Assembly: GCA_018417955.1 (NCBI GenBank)
Contig: JACTVC010000001.1
Span: 4,216,001-4,280,000, forward strand
Reading direction: 5' to 3'
DNA: 64,000 bases
Origin: Laccaria trichodermophora
Lineage: Eukaryota > Basidiomycota > Agaricomycetes > Agaricales > Hydnangiaceae
The position numbers and the translations under genes are program-made. A model generated the notes under the pieces. That model did not search any database, was not told the DNA's origin, and saw only the letters and a program-made list of their open reading frames with translations. The stretch's first letter is position 1, and every line of letters begins with the position of its first letter. Below are positions 23,072-34,256 of this stretch, one piece after another.

Positions 23072-23720
23072 AATGAGCGAGTGGTAAAATGAGAGTGCTT
23101 GGTAGAAAGCAAAAAAACTGTTCTGTCCGAAAAATTTTCCCCACTACCTGCTTTTATATGTGTGTCTGAGACCAAGGCGTGCGCGTTCCGAAATTCCGCG
23201 TTGCAATTCACTTGAAGCGTAAAAATTTGGAGTTGCGCGTTCCAGCGCGATCACGTCTAAAAATAGAATAAACTTTCCGAGCCTTGGATTTCCCACGCCA
23301 TGTGACATATGAACTTAGTCGTTTTGACTGAGGACAGTCAATATTTAGTGAGGGGGAGGGATCAAGGCTACCTTGATAGATAAAAAATTCGATTTCATGA
23401 TTCACTAAAACCACCAGGGGGAAAAGAGTCATAAAAACGCGAACTAGAGACATAAAACCCTAAGGCAGAATGAATTTGATAGAAAAATGCGAAATAAAGT
23501 CGAAAATTCACAAGTTCACACTCTAGAAAGCATGCAAAAAGGCTCTCACTTAGGAACAAATCTCAAAAAGTTCAAGAAAGATAAAGTCAAGATTCTACTA
23601 TAAGGACAGCAGAATCTAACTACAAAAGATAATGACACAAAAAGGTTGATATAGAAAGTCCAAAAAAACTAAGATGTCCGAATGCATGCCAAGTAGAAGA
23701 GTCCGTAAAAACAAGCGCAC
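23072..23720. other. Intergenic stretch between the antisense genes, with an extra polypurine tract
   Basis: No ORF is credible here. At about 23325-23361 the sequence reads ACTGAGGACAGTCA, then an AT-rich bit, then GTGAGGGGGAGGGA. It closely resembles the 3' polypurine region at 30761-30796 (CCGAGGACGGTCA ... GTAAGGGGGAGA). The region must also hold the promoter of antisense gene 2 and the 3' end of antisense gene 1. Confidence 0.55.
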
Positions 23721-24746
23721 CTACTCCTCGTCAACAAGCTCGTCGATAACCTCCTCCTCCTCCTCCTGAGAATGGGCGGAAGGTGGAAGACCAGGCGAAG
23801 CAACGGCGATAGAGGGAATAAGGGACAGCGAGCGGACGCGGCGTTGACGAGGGGTCAGAGATGAAGGCCCAGCAATGGGAGGAGAATCGTCTCGCTGAAA
23901 AAGCGAGACGAGTCTCTCCAAATCGGCCGTCGTTGAACCTGCAGGCACTGGGACCCCCTGAGTATCTACAAAGTCTTGAACGAAGCTGTACCATGAGCCG
24001 AACTCCTCGCGGGTCTCGAAAACAGTGCCTAGAAGAGTTCCAGGCTCGGCGGTGAGACACAGGTCCGCGATGGCGTTTGCGAACTCTCGAAGATTGGCGT
24101 CTCGACGATGGCGAATGGCCTCAAGGACCGTGGATAGGGTGCGCATATGAAGCGCGTCTTCTTCGATGGACTCCATCAGCGCAGATATAGCTAGAAAAAT
24201 AAGTGAAAAGTCATTAAAAAGACTATAAAACAAATAGAAAAAGAAAAAAAATCATACCTGAAGGCGCATGAATAGCCAACCGGTTACGGATGACATCCCT
24301 GACGGCCCCTCGGCGTTCATCATTCAGATAGTACTCACACGAAGAAACATGCGCCGCGTCGCAAGGACCGCAGGGAGTGCCCCACCCACGAAAGGTGCAG
24401 TTCTTGACAGCGGAATCCTTGCGCGCGGAGCACTGAAGGCAAGGTTCGGGCATCTAATAAAACAAGTATCAGTACCTATGAGAAACTCAGACAAAGATGA
24501 GAGGAGGAGACATACGTGGATTTGTGTACCCTTAAGAACCGCGGGGAGCTCTTTAAGCCCAAATCTAGCGGTAGCACGTTCTAAAAAGAAAGTCAGCAGG
24601 GTAAACAAAATACTAGCGAAAGAACGACTTACTAAATCGCTTCTTGTCGAACACGATGGGCTCTTCAAAGATAACGGGAGCTGGAAAAAACACGAATTAT
24701 AAAGTTAAAAAAAACAAATTGAGAAAGAGAAAAAAAAAAAACTTAC

Positions 24747-24777
24747 ACTTCTTACGAGGGCGACCGCGACGCTTGGG
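24747..24777 (-). other. AT-hook-like motif in antisense gene 1
   Basis: Encodes PKRRGRPRK. The RGRP core is the signature of AT-hook minor-groove DNA binding. It sits at an exon end just before a GTAAGT donor. Confidence 0.6.
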
Positions 24778-25964
24778 TTGAACAGAAGTTTCCTTCTGCT
24801 TGACCACCGGTGGCTTAACGACAGTACGCTTGGCGGAACTACGAGTAGTAGGAGGAGTCCTCGCCCGAGCCTTTCCCTTGTCAACTCGAGATGGGCCTGC
24901 AACAGGCGGAGGCGTCTTGGCGCGACCCTTGCCCTTGTCTGCACGCAAAGGCCTAGCGAGAGGCACAGAGTCCGACGAGCTCGAACGAGAACGGTTGGGA
25001 TGTTGGATGGCCTCGTCGTCAGACGAGGGTTTCGCAATAATCTTGCGTCGTTTACCTGGCTAAGCAACCAAAAGAATTAGTAAAAATGTCTAAAAGAGAG
25101 AAAAACGAAGTAACTTACAGGGCCGATAGCCAGTTTCGAGGGCATTGTAGACGGAGGATCGATGATCTCGACCACGTCCGAATCTTCGTCCACGATCATA
25201 GCGCGGGTACGCTTCGATCTTCGAACAGGGGCAGGCGGCGTCGAGTCAGGCGAGGAAATTGGCGGAGACTCTGGGCCAGGGCTTGGTAGAAACAGCGGAT
25301 CGGATCCAGTAGGAGAAGGAGACTGAACGACACGAGCTCGACCTCGAGGAGCAATACTCTCCGAAGGTGACGAAGACTCGCGGTCGCTCGGCGCGTCCTC
25401 CTCTCCTATGTACCCCGTGGTAAAGCTGGAGTCTAGACATTCGCTCTAGAAAGATAAAAATCATTAGAAGAAAAATAAAAAGAAAGAACGGAAGAAAGTT
25501 ACTTACAGGGCTATAAAGCGCGCGACCATCCGATGGTTCTTGCAGCCATTCCTCCCAGGCAGTACTTCGGTTGCGTTCTTCAACGCGTTGGGCGGCATTG
25601 TAAACGGATGCCAGTAAACGAGACTCGTGTGGCGTAGGACCACCAGGACGAGCGAGGATGTCCGAAAACAATGCTAACTAAGGCAATAAAAAGTCGAAAA
25701 TCAGCAGAGAATAAAAGAAAAGAACAGAGACTCACCATGTAACTATGCAGGCGGTATAGCGTAGCCATAATCTCGGCCTCAGACATAGCGTTGAGGCGGG
25801 AACGCGAGAAGAGCACCAGTAGCTGTTACTTTCATATATGAATAATGGGAAGTTGTCCAAAAAGCATCTTATATCAGAATGGGTAGTTGCCTGCTGGACA
25901 GTTTACCAAGAGTCATGATGTGTCGTTAACGTAGGCTATAGAGGACGTGAGTGAGCTCAGTGGT

Positions 25965-26560
25965 TGTGCTCACTGTTGGTGACGACGTCGGGCACTGTTT
26001 TCAGGGTCCAGGGCGCATTTCCAAATAAGGAAATATGCGCATTTCCAAATGAAAAATAGCAATAAAATAGGGAAAAAATCAGAAAAAAATGGGGGATGGT
26101 GCTCACTGTTAGTGACGACGTTGGGGGCTGTTTTCAGGGTCCAGGGCACATTGCCAAATATGGTAATATAGCCAAAAATAGCCAGAAAATAGCCAAAAAA
26201 TCAGAAAAAAATGGGGAATGGTGCTCACTGTTAGTGACGATGTCAGGCACTGTTTTCAGGGTCCAGGGCACATTGCCAAATATGGTAATATATCCAAAAA
26301 TAGCCAGAAAATCAGAAAAAAATTGCAGGTGGTGCTCACTGTTAGTGATGACATTGGGGTCATTTGCAGGGTCCAGGGTGCATTGCCAAATATGGTAATG
26401 TATCCCAAAATAGCCAAAAAATCAGGAAAAAATGGCAGGGTGGTGTTCACTGTTGGTGATGACATTGGGGTTGTTTTCAGGGTCCAGTGTGCATTTCCAA
26501 ATATGGTAATATATCCAAAAATAGCCAGAAAATAGCGGAAAAATTGGAAAAACATATGAA
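25965..26560. repeat. About 120-bp tandem repeats in the left arm of E
   Basis: About five copies of a unit beginning GGTGCTCACTGTTAGTGACG and containing TTTTCAGGGTCCAGGG and CCAAATATGGTAATAT. The mirror array is at about 29570-30165. The open frames here repeat the unit and are not genes. Confidence 0.85.
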
Positions 26561-27109
26561 TGGTGTACAGAACATCAAGCACTGCCTTCAGGGTCCACTT
26601 CAGGGTCCATCCCAAAAGGGAAATATGACCTGGTGTGACTAAAAGTGAAGAAAAGCAAGATGAGAATGATTTTACCTATCAGGGTCCATGTAATGGGATG
26701 TTGGGATGTTGGTCACATGACCAATTACCAAAAATGGTCAAAAAAACGAAAGTTGTAGCCCTATGCTGTAGCTTTCTGAATCTGTTTGAATTATGTTCTG
26801 AAGTGCTCCCATTGTGGAGATATGAGGTAAAGGAATTTCAAAAGCGTCGCGTTTTTTTTTGTTTTTTGTGTTTTTCTCCATGAAAACAAAACCAAATAAC
26901 ATGATTTCAGTATATTTAGAAAGCTAAAAGAAAGGGCTACAAATATTGTATCGTGGGAAAATTGACCAAAAAAGGAAGGTGCATGCCCTACAGATATAGA
27001 CTACAAAAAAGTCGGACTTAGACTACAAAGTTTACTGACACATACAAAAGACTACAAAAGTTTATAGACTACCAAATTTACTGATAGACTATAAAAGTGA
27101 GATGCAGAC

Positions 27110-27700
27110 TACAAAAGCTTGGACTTAGACTACAAAGTTTGTAGTGTCCGCTTTTTCATAAGAAAGTCTGTATTGTCTGCTTTTTGAGACTACAAAAGTT
27201 TGTAGTGTGCGCTTTTTCATTAGAAAAGTTTGTAGTATCCGCTTTTTGAGACTACAAAAGTTGTAGTGTGCACTTTTTTATTAGAAACGTTTGTAGTATC
27301 CACATTTTGAGACTACAAAGTTTGTAGTGTGCGCTTTTTCATCAGAAAAGTTTGTAGTATTCACTGTTTGAGACTACAAAAGTTTGTAGTGTGCGCTTTT
27401 TCATCAGAAAAGTTTGTAGTGTCCGCTTTTTGAGACTACAAAAGTTGTAGTGTGCGCTTTTTCATCAGAAAAGTTTGTAGTATCCACTTTTTGAGACTAC
27501 AAAAGTTTGTAGTGTGCGCTTTTTCATTAGAAAAGTTAGTAGTGTGCGCTTTTTCATCAGAAAAGTTTGTAGTGTCCACTTTTTGAGACTACAAAAGTTA
27601 GTAGTGTGCGCTTTTTCATTAGAAAAGTTTGTAGTATCTACTTTTTGAGACTACAAAAGTTTGTAGTGTGTGCTTTTTCATCAGAAAAGTTGTCTGCTTT
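27110..27700. repeat. About 60-bp tandem repeats in the left arm of E
   Basis: About ten copies of a unit made of GACTACAAAAGTTTGTAGTG, GCGCTTTTTCAT and AGAAAAGTTTGTAGTG. Each unit contains the small palindrome CTACAAAnnTTTGTAG. The mirror array is at about 28530-29020, and related copies are in element F (49600-49900, 50640-50860). Confidence 0.85.
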
Positions 27701-30385
27701 TTCATTTAAAAAAGTAGGTAATTGACATGTAGTTTATGGTGTCCTTGGACCTATCTATGTTATGGGGATGAGGTTGAAGGATTGCCATCATATTGCCAGT
27801 GCTGCAGCATTAGTTTTTGACATCATGCACAAATTGTCTTGCACATCAGGAAAGGCCATCCTAAGCCTTTCATATTGATACATGCTGTCCTATCTGAAAA
27901 GATAATTGGAAGCTCATGTGGGGATATGACTAAAAAATTGACATGACATCATCAGTCTTTTGACATCATGACCAAGTTACCTTTCATCCTGTCTGCTTTC
28001 ACATTTACAGCTACTGGCCTGTATGAAACATAGTCAACTTTGATACATTCATGTGGGGGTATCACTGAAGGATTGACATAACATCACCAGTTTTTGACAT
28101 CATGACCAACTTGGCTTTTGATGATGGGCTGATCCATCCTTGGAGGTGTCTTCAAGTCAGGTCATGTTGTAAGTTGACCATGTACTGAGTAGATATCAAC
28201 ATGAATAGCCTCCTCTACCTGAAAGCCAACTTGGGCATGATGTGAGAAACTGCTGATGTGGCAATAGCAATATTTAAAGTCATGTCAATCCTTCATCATA
28301 TCCCCACATGAGCTTCCAATTATCTTTTCAGATAGGACAGCATGTATCAATATGAAAGGCTTAGGATGGCCTTTCCTGATGTGCAAGACAATTTGTGCAT
28401 GATGTCAAAAACTAATGCTGCAGCACTGGCAATATGATGGCAATCCTTCAACCTCATCCCCATAACATAGATAGGTCCAAGGACACCATAAACTACATGT
28501 CAATTACCTACTTTTTTAAATGAAAAAGCAGACAACTTTTCTGATGAAAAAGCACACACTACAAACTTTTGTAGTCTCAAAAAGTAGATACTACAAACTT
28601 TTCTAATGAAAAAGCGCACACTACTAACTTTTGTAGTCTCAAAAAGTGGACACTACAAACTTTTCTGATGAAAAAGCGCACACTACAACTTTTGTAGTCT
28701 CAAAAAGCGGACACTACAAACTTTTCTGATGAAAAAGCGCACACTACAAACTTTTGTAGTCTCAAACAGTGAATACTACAAACTTTTCTGATGAAAAAGC
28801 GCACACTACAAACTTTGTAGTCTCAAAATGTGGATACTACAAACGTTTCTAATAAAAAAGTGCACACTACAACTTTTGTAGTCTCAAAAAGCGGATACTA
28901 CAAACTTTTCTAATGAAAAAGCGCACACTACAAACTTTTGTAGTCTCAAAAAGCAGACAATACAGACTTTCTTATGAAAAAGCGGACACTACAAACTTTG
29001 TAGTCTAAGTCCAAGCTTTTGTAGTCTGCATCTCACTTTTATAGTCTATCAGTAAATTTGGTAGTCTATAAACTTTTGTAGTCTTTTGTATGTGTCAGTA
29101 AACTTTGTAGTCTAAGTCCGACTTTTTTGTAGTCTATATCTGTAGGGCATGCACCTTCCTTTTTTGGTCAATTTTCCCACGATACAATATTTGTAGCCCT
29201 TTCTTTTAGCTTTCTAAATATACTGAAATCATGTTATTTGGTTTTGTTTTCATGGAGAAAAACACAAAAAACAAAAAAAAACGCGACGCTTTTGAAATTC
29301 CTTTACCTCATATCTCCACAATGGGAGCACTTCAGAACATAATTCAAACAGATTCAGAAAGCTACAGCATAGGGCTACAACTTTCGTTTTTTTGACCATT
29401 TTTGGTAATTGGTCATGTGACCAACATCCCAACATCCCATTACATGGACCCTGATAGGTAAAATCATTCTCATCTTGCTTTTCTTCACTTTTAGTCACAC
29501 CAGGTCATATTTCCCTTTTGGGATGGACCCTGAAGTGGACCCTGAAGGCAGTGCTTGATGTTCTGTACACCATTCATATGTTTTTCCAATTTTTCCGCTA
29601 TTTTCTGGCTATTTTTGGATATATTACCATATTTGGAAATGCACACTGGACCCTGAAAACAACCCCAATGTCATCACCAACAGTGAACACCACCCTGCCA
29701 TTTTTTCCTGATTTTTTGGCTATTTTGGGATACATTACCATATTTGGCAATGCACCCTGGACCCTGCAAATGACCCCAATGTCATCACTAACAGTGAGCA
29801 CCACCTGCAATTTTTTTCTGATTTTCTGGCTATTTTTGGATATATTACCATATTTGGCAATGTGCCCTGGACCCTGAAAACAGTGCCTGACATCGTCACT
29901 AACAGTGAGCACCATTCCCCATTTTTTTCTGATTTTTTGGCTATTTTCTGGCTATTTTTGGCTATATTACCATATTTGGCAATGTGCCCTGGACCCTGAA
30001 AACAGCCCCCAACGTCGTCACTAACAGTGAGCACCATCCCCCATTTTTTTCTGATTTTTTCCCTATTTTATTGCTATTTTTCATTTGGAAATGCGCATAT
30101 TTCCTTATTTGGAAATGCGCCCTGGACCCTGAAAACAGTGCCCGACGTCGTCACCAACAGTGAGCACAACCACTGAGCTCACTCACGTCCTCTATAGCCT
30201 ACGTTAACGACACATCATGACTCTTGGTAAACTGTCCAGCAGGCAACTACCCATTCTGATATAAGATGCTTTTTGGACAACTTCCCATTCTGAAGGCTTC
30301 AGGTAACAGCACTGGCTGAGAAGAGGTCAATGCCGACTTCGAACGCTTGGACGGCGGCGCGACAACCAAGGAATGCGGTAGGCAT

Positions 30386-30796
30386 GGTGGGGAAAGTTAG
30401 AAAGAAATTGTGACAATCGCTCCCATAAAGCACGAAGTTTATAGGAACGACAGGCGGAACATACGGAATAGCGAGGCACTTTCCGAAGAATAGTCTACGG
30501 GAGAAGATCGCTGAGAATCCCTCGGTTCCGTCGACCCTGAAAATCTTAATGGACGCCAAAAACGTTAATCAACTGAGGCGTACCTAGGCAACAATAGGAA
30601 TATGATGTCATGTCTTCGAAGAATAACGTGCCTGCACTAGTAATAGCAATTGACGCCGAAAGATAAAAGACACGCTTGACAGACGGTGATCTTTTGAAGA
30701 CATATCAATATAAAATCCAGAAAAACACGAGGGGAACGTCCTCACACGGGGATCTAGTGATGACCGAGGACGGTCAGTATTATAGTAAGGGGGAGA
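30386..30796. other. Region upstream of antisense gene 1, ending in the polypurine tract
   Basis: About 410 bp between the start of antisense gene 1 and the 3' LTR. I see no second gene. It should contain the minus-strand promoter of antisense gene 1. It ends at 30785-30796 with AGTAAGGGGGAGA directly before the LTR, the expected primer for plus-strand DNA synthesis. Confidence 0.6.
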
Positions 30797-32382
30797 TGAT
30801 ACGGAGTGTAACAATACACCCGTAAAAATGCGAATTTTAGCAAATTCTCTTATAAAACCTTCTATAGTAGAAATACAGTCACGTTGATCATAAGGATCGT
30901 TAGACACAACCCGGTCTAGTCGATTAAAGTTTACATCCGAGAAATGTGCACGCCTTAGGCAGTAGGAATTGCGGTCGGTTCGTGACCGAATCACTTCAAT
31001 ATACTCGAAGTCTAATAAAAGGCTACGCTACCATGAAATAGTACACTGCCGAGTGTTCTAGAGTAAAGACACCCCTGCACAGGGTGTTGGAGTTTACACC
31101 AAACCAGGGTCTCACTTTATTATGGATTAAAAGATATTAATTCTAAAGATAAACGCGCGAGCGTAGAAACTCGACGTGTACCTGACGCGAGAAGTCATTC
31201 AGTCACGTGCTACGAAGTATGATCCAAGAAGTCATGTGGAGAAACGCATCACGCGCATCAACGCATCACGCATCATGGCATCATTGACCCAAGAAAACTT
31301 AGCTTCGTGAAATATTCAGACGTCTGCCAAAAGAGAAAAACTATGAACGATTTGCCGTGCGGTCCGAAACCCGGGCATAGTATCTAATAATAGAGAGAAA
31401 AATCACTAAGCGGACCGTTCGTCTCGGCTGAACCGATCGTGAAAACCGTTTACGGCGATTCCCGCGTACGCATCAATACTGATGCGTCGCGTCGTCACAA
31501 TAGAGAAAACACTACGAAAACTTAAAAGAAGTCAGCTCAGTTGTGCCACACACAACCGAGCCACTTCAAACCTTTACTAAAAATCAGTATTAATTCGTCC
31601 GACCTCTCGGACAACGCATGGACATGTAAATATAAATAGAAAACATAGAATAGTATAAAAAGGAGGACGCGCGCAGGCTGAAACGCAAGGAATTATCCCC
31701 CGCATTGACCAGCTGTTGCACTCCCAGTAGCATCTGAGGTAGTGGATAAGTTTGTAATCAATTTAAGGACTTTTCTTCACAGACATAAGTAACGTGTGCC
31801 CGGAACCAGCGTGTTAAGTGGGGATCACAAAGCTTTTGTAAGGTTGTCTCGTCAATTAGTAAGAGAGCTCTCTACTATTACCGAGGAATCCAAGTGAGCG
31901 TGCTTGAAGAGTCTTTAAGACTAGTTTGGACCGCATCAGAGGCATAATAAAAGCTCCAGGGAGTTATAAAAGTCTACAAAGCACAATTCCTTGTCATTTC
32001 TTCGCATACAGTTAGAACGCGATCCCAGAACGCCGAGACAGTCCCAATAAAAGCAGTTTCCCTTCGAAGACTACTAAGTTTCGAAATTCTATACTTGTGC
32101 CCGCACGTAAAAATAATACCTTCGTCACCAAAAAGGTCTACTAGACTTAGACAAGTGATATAAAATATACAAAACCGTTTCCACGAACTTCTGCTTAAGT
32201 TCTAACAAAACAAGTGTGGTAATTCTATTTACCGTACGAACCCGAACTCGAAGTACCGAGCACGTACCAGTGGTGATAAGTGTTTAAGGTGTTTGTGTGT
32301 GTGTGTGTTGTTTAGGTGTTCACGCATCTTGTCAGCACGTCCGATTGCACTATTCACACTCCCACGTGACACGGACTTCTCA
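30797..32382 (+). repeat. 3' LTR of Gypsy 3
   Basis: 1586 bp, near-identical to 13267-14854. TATA-like TATAAAAAG at 31654-31662. Followed by TSD GAGT (32383-32386). Confidence 0.95.
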
Positions 32383-33087
32383 GAGTCCCGCATTGTTGCC
32401 TAGGATTACTGACCCTTGTGCCGTTCGGATAGTTACGGTGTCGGCGTCAAAGTCGTGTATTGCCTTGAAGCAACGTAACAGTGGCTTCCCAAACAGGAAC
32501 TCCCAGCCACCGCCACTATCGAAAACTTCGAATTCCCCCTCTGCGTAAAGCCCTTCTAGCTCCAGCCGTCCCTTCCATGCACCCTGTGAGGGAATGATAA
32601 CCCCATTTGCCATTCGTAAGCGTCGCTCTGATGGCTTGGTTTGACCGCAAAGTCGGTGTTGTATTTTCTTGAAGAATGACGTGCACATGGCACCCACCAT
32701 TGCTCCTCCGTCGAATAGTGCTTTGACTCTCACTATCTCGCCTTGTGGCCCATGTATAAGTAGCCAGTGCATGAACGGTGTCTCCTTCTGCTCTAAAGTT
32801 TCCCATGTCTTATCCGTATCCCCAACAGAGTACAGGTCAATGATCGTTGAATTAATGCACGTGGTATGTACAACATTGAAACTGTCTGAACTGCTGGGGC
32901 GGTCGACTCCTGCATGCTCTACCGAAATCGGGGCCGCCCACTCGTTACTTACGCAGGCGGCCCTTCCCCATTTCCCGGGCTTGGCGCAGGCCTGAAGGCT
33001 TGATAGTTGAGCCAGCTGAATTCGTCGTCCGCATCGTTGACGAAGTTGACTTGAGAGGTAGGCGCAGCGCGAAGGATGCGGCCGCAT
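32383..33087 (-). pseudogene. Gypsy 1 protease region (start of pol), cut by Gypsy 3
   Basis: Minus-strand frame overlapping gag by about 140 bases in the -1 frame, suggesting -1 frameshift expression. It contains LFDGGAMVGAM, the predicted retropepsin active site (Asp-Gly-Gly), then RRLRMANG and EFLFGKPLL. The frame runs up to the Gypsy 3 LTR (NNAGL) and resumes at 13262 (VKRTPIG). Removing Gypsy 3 and one GAGT restores continuity exactly. Confidence 0.85.
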
Positions 33088-34256
33088 ATCGTGCGGAACG
33101 TGCGCTCCTTGTTGTTGATTTGGTCAGTTGTGCAACGCATGTCAATTCGGCGATGTCCTCCCCTTCCACATCTGTAGCACTCTCCTGAACCAGGGGCTAC
33201 ACCCCCAGGTTGTAGTGGAAACCCGGTGTTTACTGTAACCTCGGCGGTTTCACCATTCTTTGCTTTCCATTCCCTGAGTTGGGCGTGCCACGCTGCAATG
33301 CCCGCTTCGGTGTTGGGTTGCATGGGGTAGAGGGCCAGGCTGCGGATTAACGCGCCTCGATCAGCTTCAGTGATTGGCGAGGGAGCTGGGCGGGGCAGGT
33401 TGCCTTGGCCGCCTGATGGGCTTGTGTATGCGTTCGTGTTGGTTGAATTGGATTGTGGGGTGTTGTTACGTTGAAATCCCAGGTTTGATGACTGCTGGGT
33501 TTGACTGGCGTTCGATACTGAGGGCGTGGGTGCAGCTGGTAGGCGACGTTGCCCCTGCAGGTGTAAGCGCTGTAGGCTTGCTATGGCCGCCTCTGTCTTC
33601 TCCTTCTCCTCCTTCTCCTTCTGATGCTTCTTCACCCCATCCCGTATATGGGCCATTTCCACCGCCTTGATAGCCGTGCAGAACTCGGTCCAGGATGGGT
33701 ACGTCTCCTTGACCTTCTGCCGAATGATGTCGGGTAGTTCGTCTCAGACTTTCCAAATTGAGTTCGAGCTGGTGTTGATCTTCGCCTGTTTTGCAAGGTT
33801 GAGGGCCTTCTCTGCAAAAATGACATGAGTGTACACATCCTCCCCTGTGTACTTCTCTTTCTTTCCCAGATCTTCTACTTTCAACCTCAACTCGCATAAC
33901 TCCCTCTCCAGCTCGGTTTCTGTCCTCTTCGCTTTTGCTACTGGTGGAAAGCACTCTAAGAACGCTTTTTCGACATCCTTCCACGTGGATGTCGAGGTAT
34001 TGAATTCGGTGAACCATTCGTCTGCAGGTGAGCCGTACTTGAGGTGGTCACTGAAGGAGTCGACGATGCTGCTGTTCTCGGTGATGCGGGCATATGTTAT
34101 AAAACGGCGGAATGTCTTCAGGAATTCCCCTGGTTGGACATCGTCGTCGGGATCACCACTGAAACTGTGGACGGTGACAGGGACCGACATGATCGGTACG
34201 ACGGGTTTGGCTTGGGTGAGGTGTTGTGTAGAAGCTGGCTGAGGGTTTGATGGCAA
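32949..34256 (-). pseudogene. Gypsy 1 gag with one in-frame TGA
   Basis: From ATG 34256 the frame encodes SFSGDPDDDVQPGEFLKTF and a capsid-like region. It meets TGA at 33744-33746 and continues in the same frame through a coiled-coil-like segment to a CCHC zinc knuckle (CYRCGRGGHRRIDMRC). It stops at 32949. The open frame extends upstream of 34256 without another ATG, so the true start is uncertain. The protein would form the particle and bind RNA. Gypsy 2 gag has a TGA at the equivalent position. Confidence 0.8.

Larger units (their letters stand above)
25814..30317. mobile_element. Hairpin (foldback) element E, 4.5 kb, 8-bp TSD
   Basis: Two arms of about 2.1 kb are near-perfect inverted copies around a centre at about 28066, with a roughly 330-bp loop. 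Ends read CACCAGTAGCTGTTAC and, reverse complemented, AGCCAGTGCTGTTAC. It is flanked by perfect GAGAAGAG at 25806-25813 and 30318-30325. Each arm holds a 120-bp repeat array, a single-copy block shared with element F, and a 60-bp repeat array. It encodes no credible protein. Terminal sequence and TSD length fit the KDZ-type ends of element C, so it is probably mobilised by a related transposase. A transcript would fold into a 2-kb double-stranded RNA. Confidence 0.85.
23721..30385 (-). pseudogene. Antisense spliced gene 1 of Gypsy 3: AT-hook and Zn2Cys6-like protein, split by hairpin E
   Basis: Suggested start is ATG 30383-30385 in a CCACCATGCC context. Exons, with boundaries by eye, run 30385-30318 plus 25813-25737, then about 25682-25507, 25445-25120, 25058-24747, 24680-24633, 24580-24517, 24453-24259 and 24192-23721. 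Introns are short GT-AG and all joints stay open. Features in order: a Ser/Pro-rich acidic region, Lys/Arg-rich DKGKGRAK-type repeats, an AT-hook-like KRRGRPRK, and a cysteine cluster. The cluster spacing is C-x2-C-x10-C-x8-C-x2-C-x7-C (CLQCSARKD...CGPCDAAHVSSC). A helical domain and a poly-Glu C-terminus follow. It is probably a nuclear DNA-binding protein (inference). Hairpin E inserted in exon 1 with an 8-bp TSD; without it the frame reads GIDLFS|RSRLNAM. Confidence 0.65.
13267..32382 (+). mobile_element. Ty3/Gypsy element 3, 19 kb, young, with antisense genes
   Basis: Plus-strand LTR retrotransposon. Its LTRs are 13267-14854 and 30797-32382, ends TG...CA, flanked by GAGT at 13263-13266 and 32383-32386. 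A primer-binding-site candidate follows the 5' LTR and a polypurine tract precedes the 3' LTR. The LTRs differ, by my reading, by a two-base change in a GT run and one base near the end, so insertion was recent. Order: gag, protease, RT/RNase H/integrase, then about 9 kb holding two intron-containing genes on the opposite strand. One of these is split by hairpin E. Without E the element would be about 14.6 kb. Confidence 0.93.

Noticed and set aside
27000..27720. Regularly spaced repeats resembling a CRISPR array
   Set aside because: The units are tandem 60-bp repeats with similar, not unique, intervening sequence, lie in a palindromic transposon arm of a eukaryote, and have no cas genes nearby.
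26096..30037. Mirror-image ORFs in the arms of element E
   Set aside because: Identical peptides arise from inverted arms and tandem repeats; no domain.
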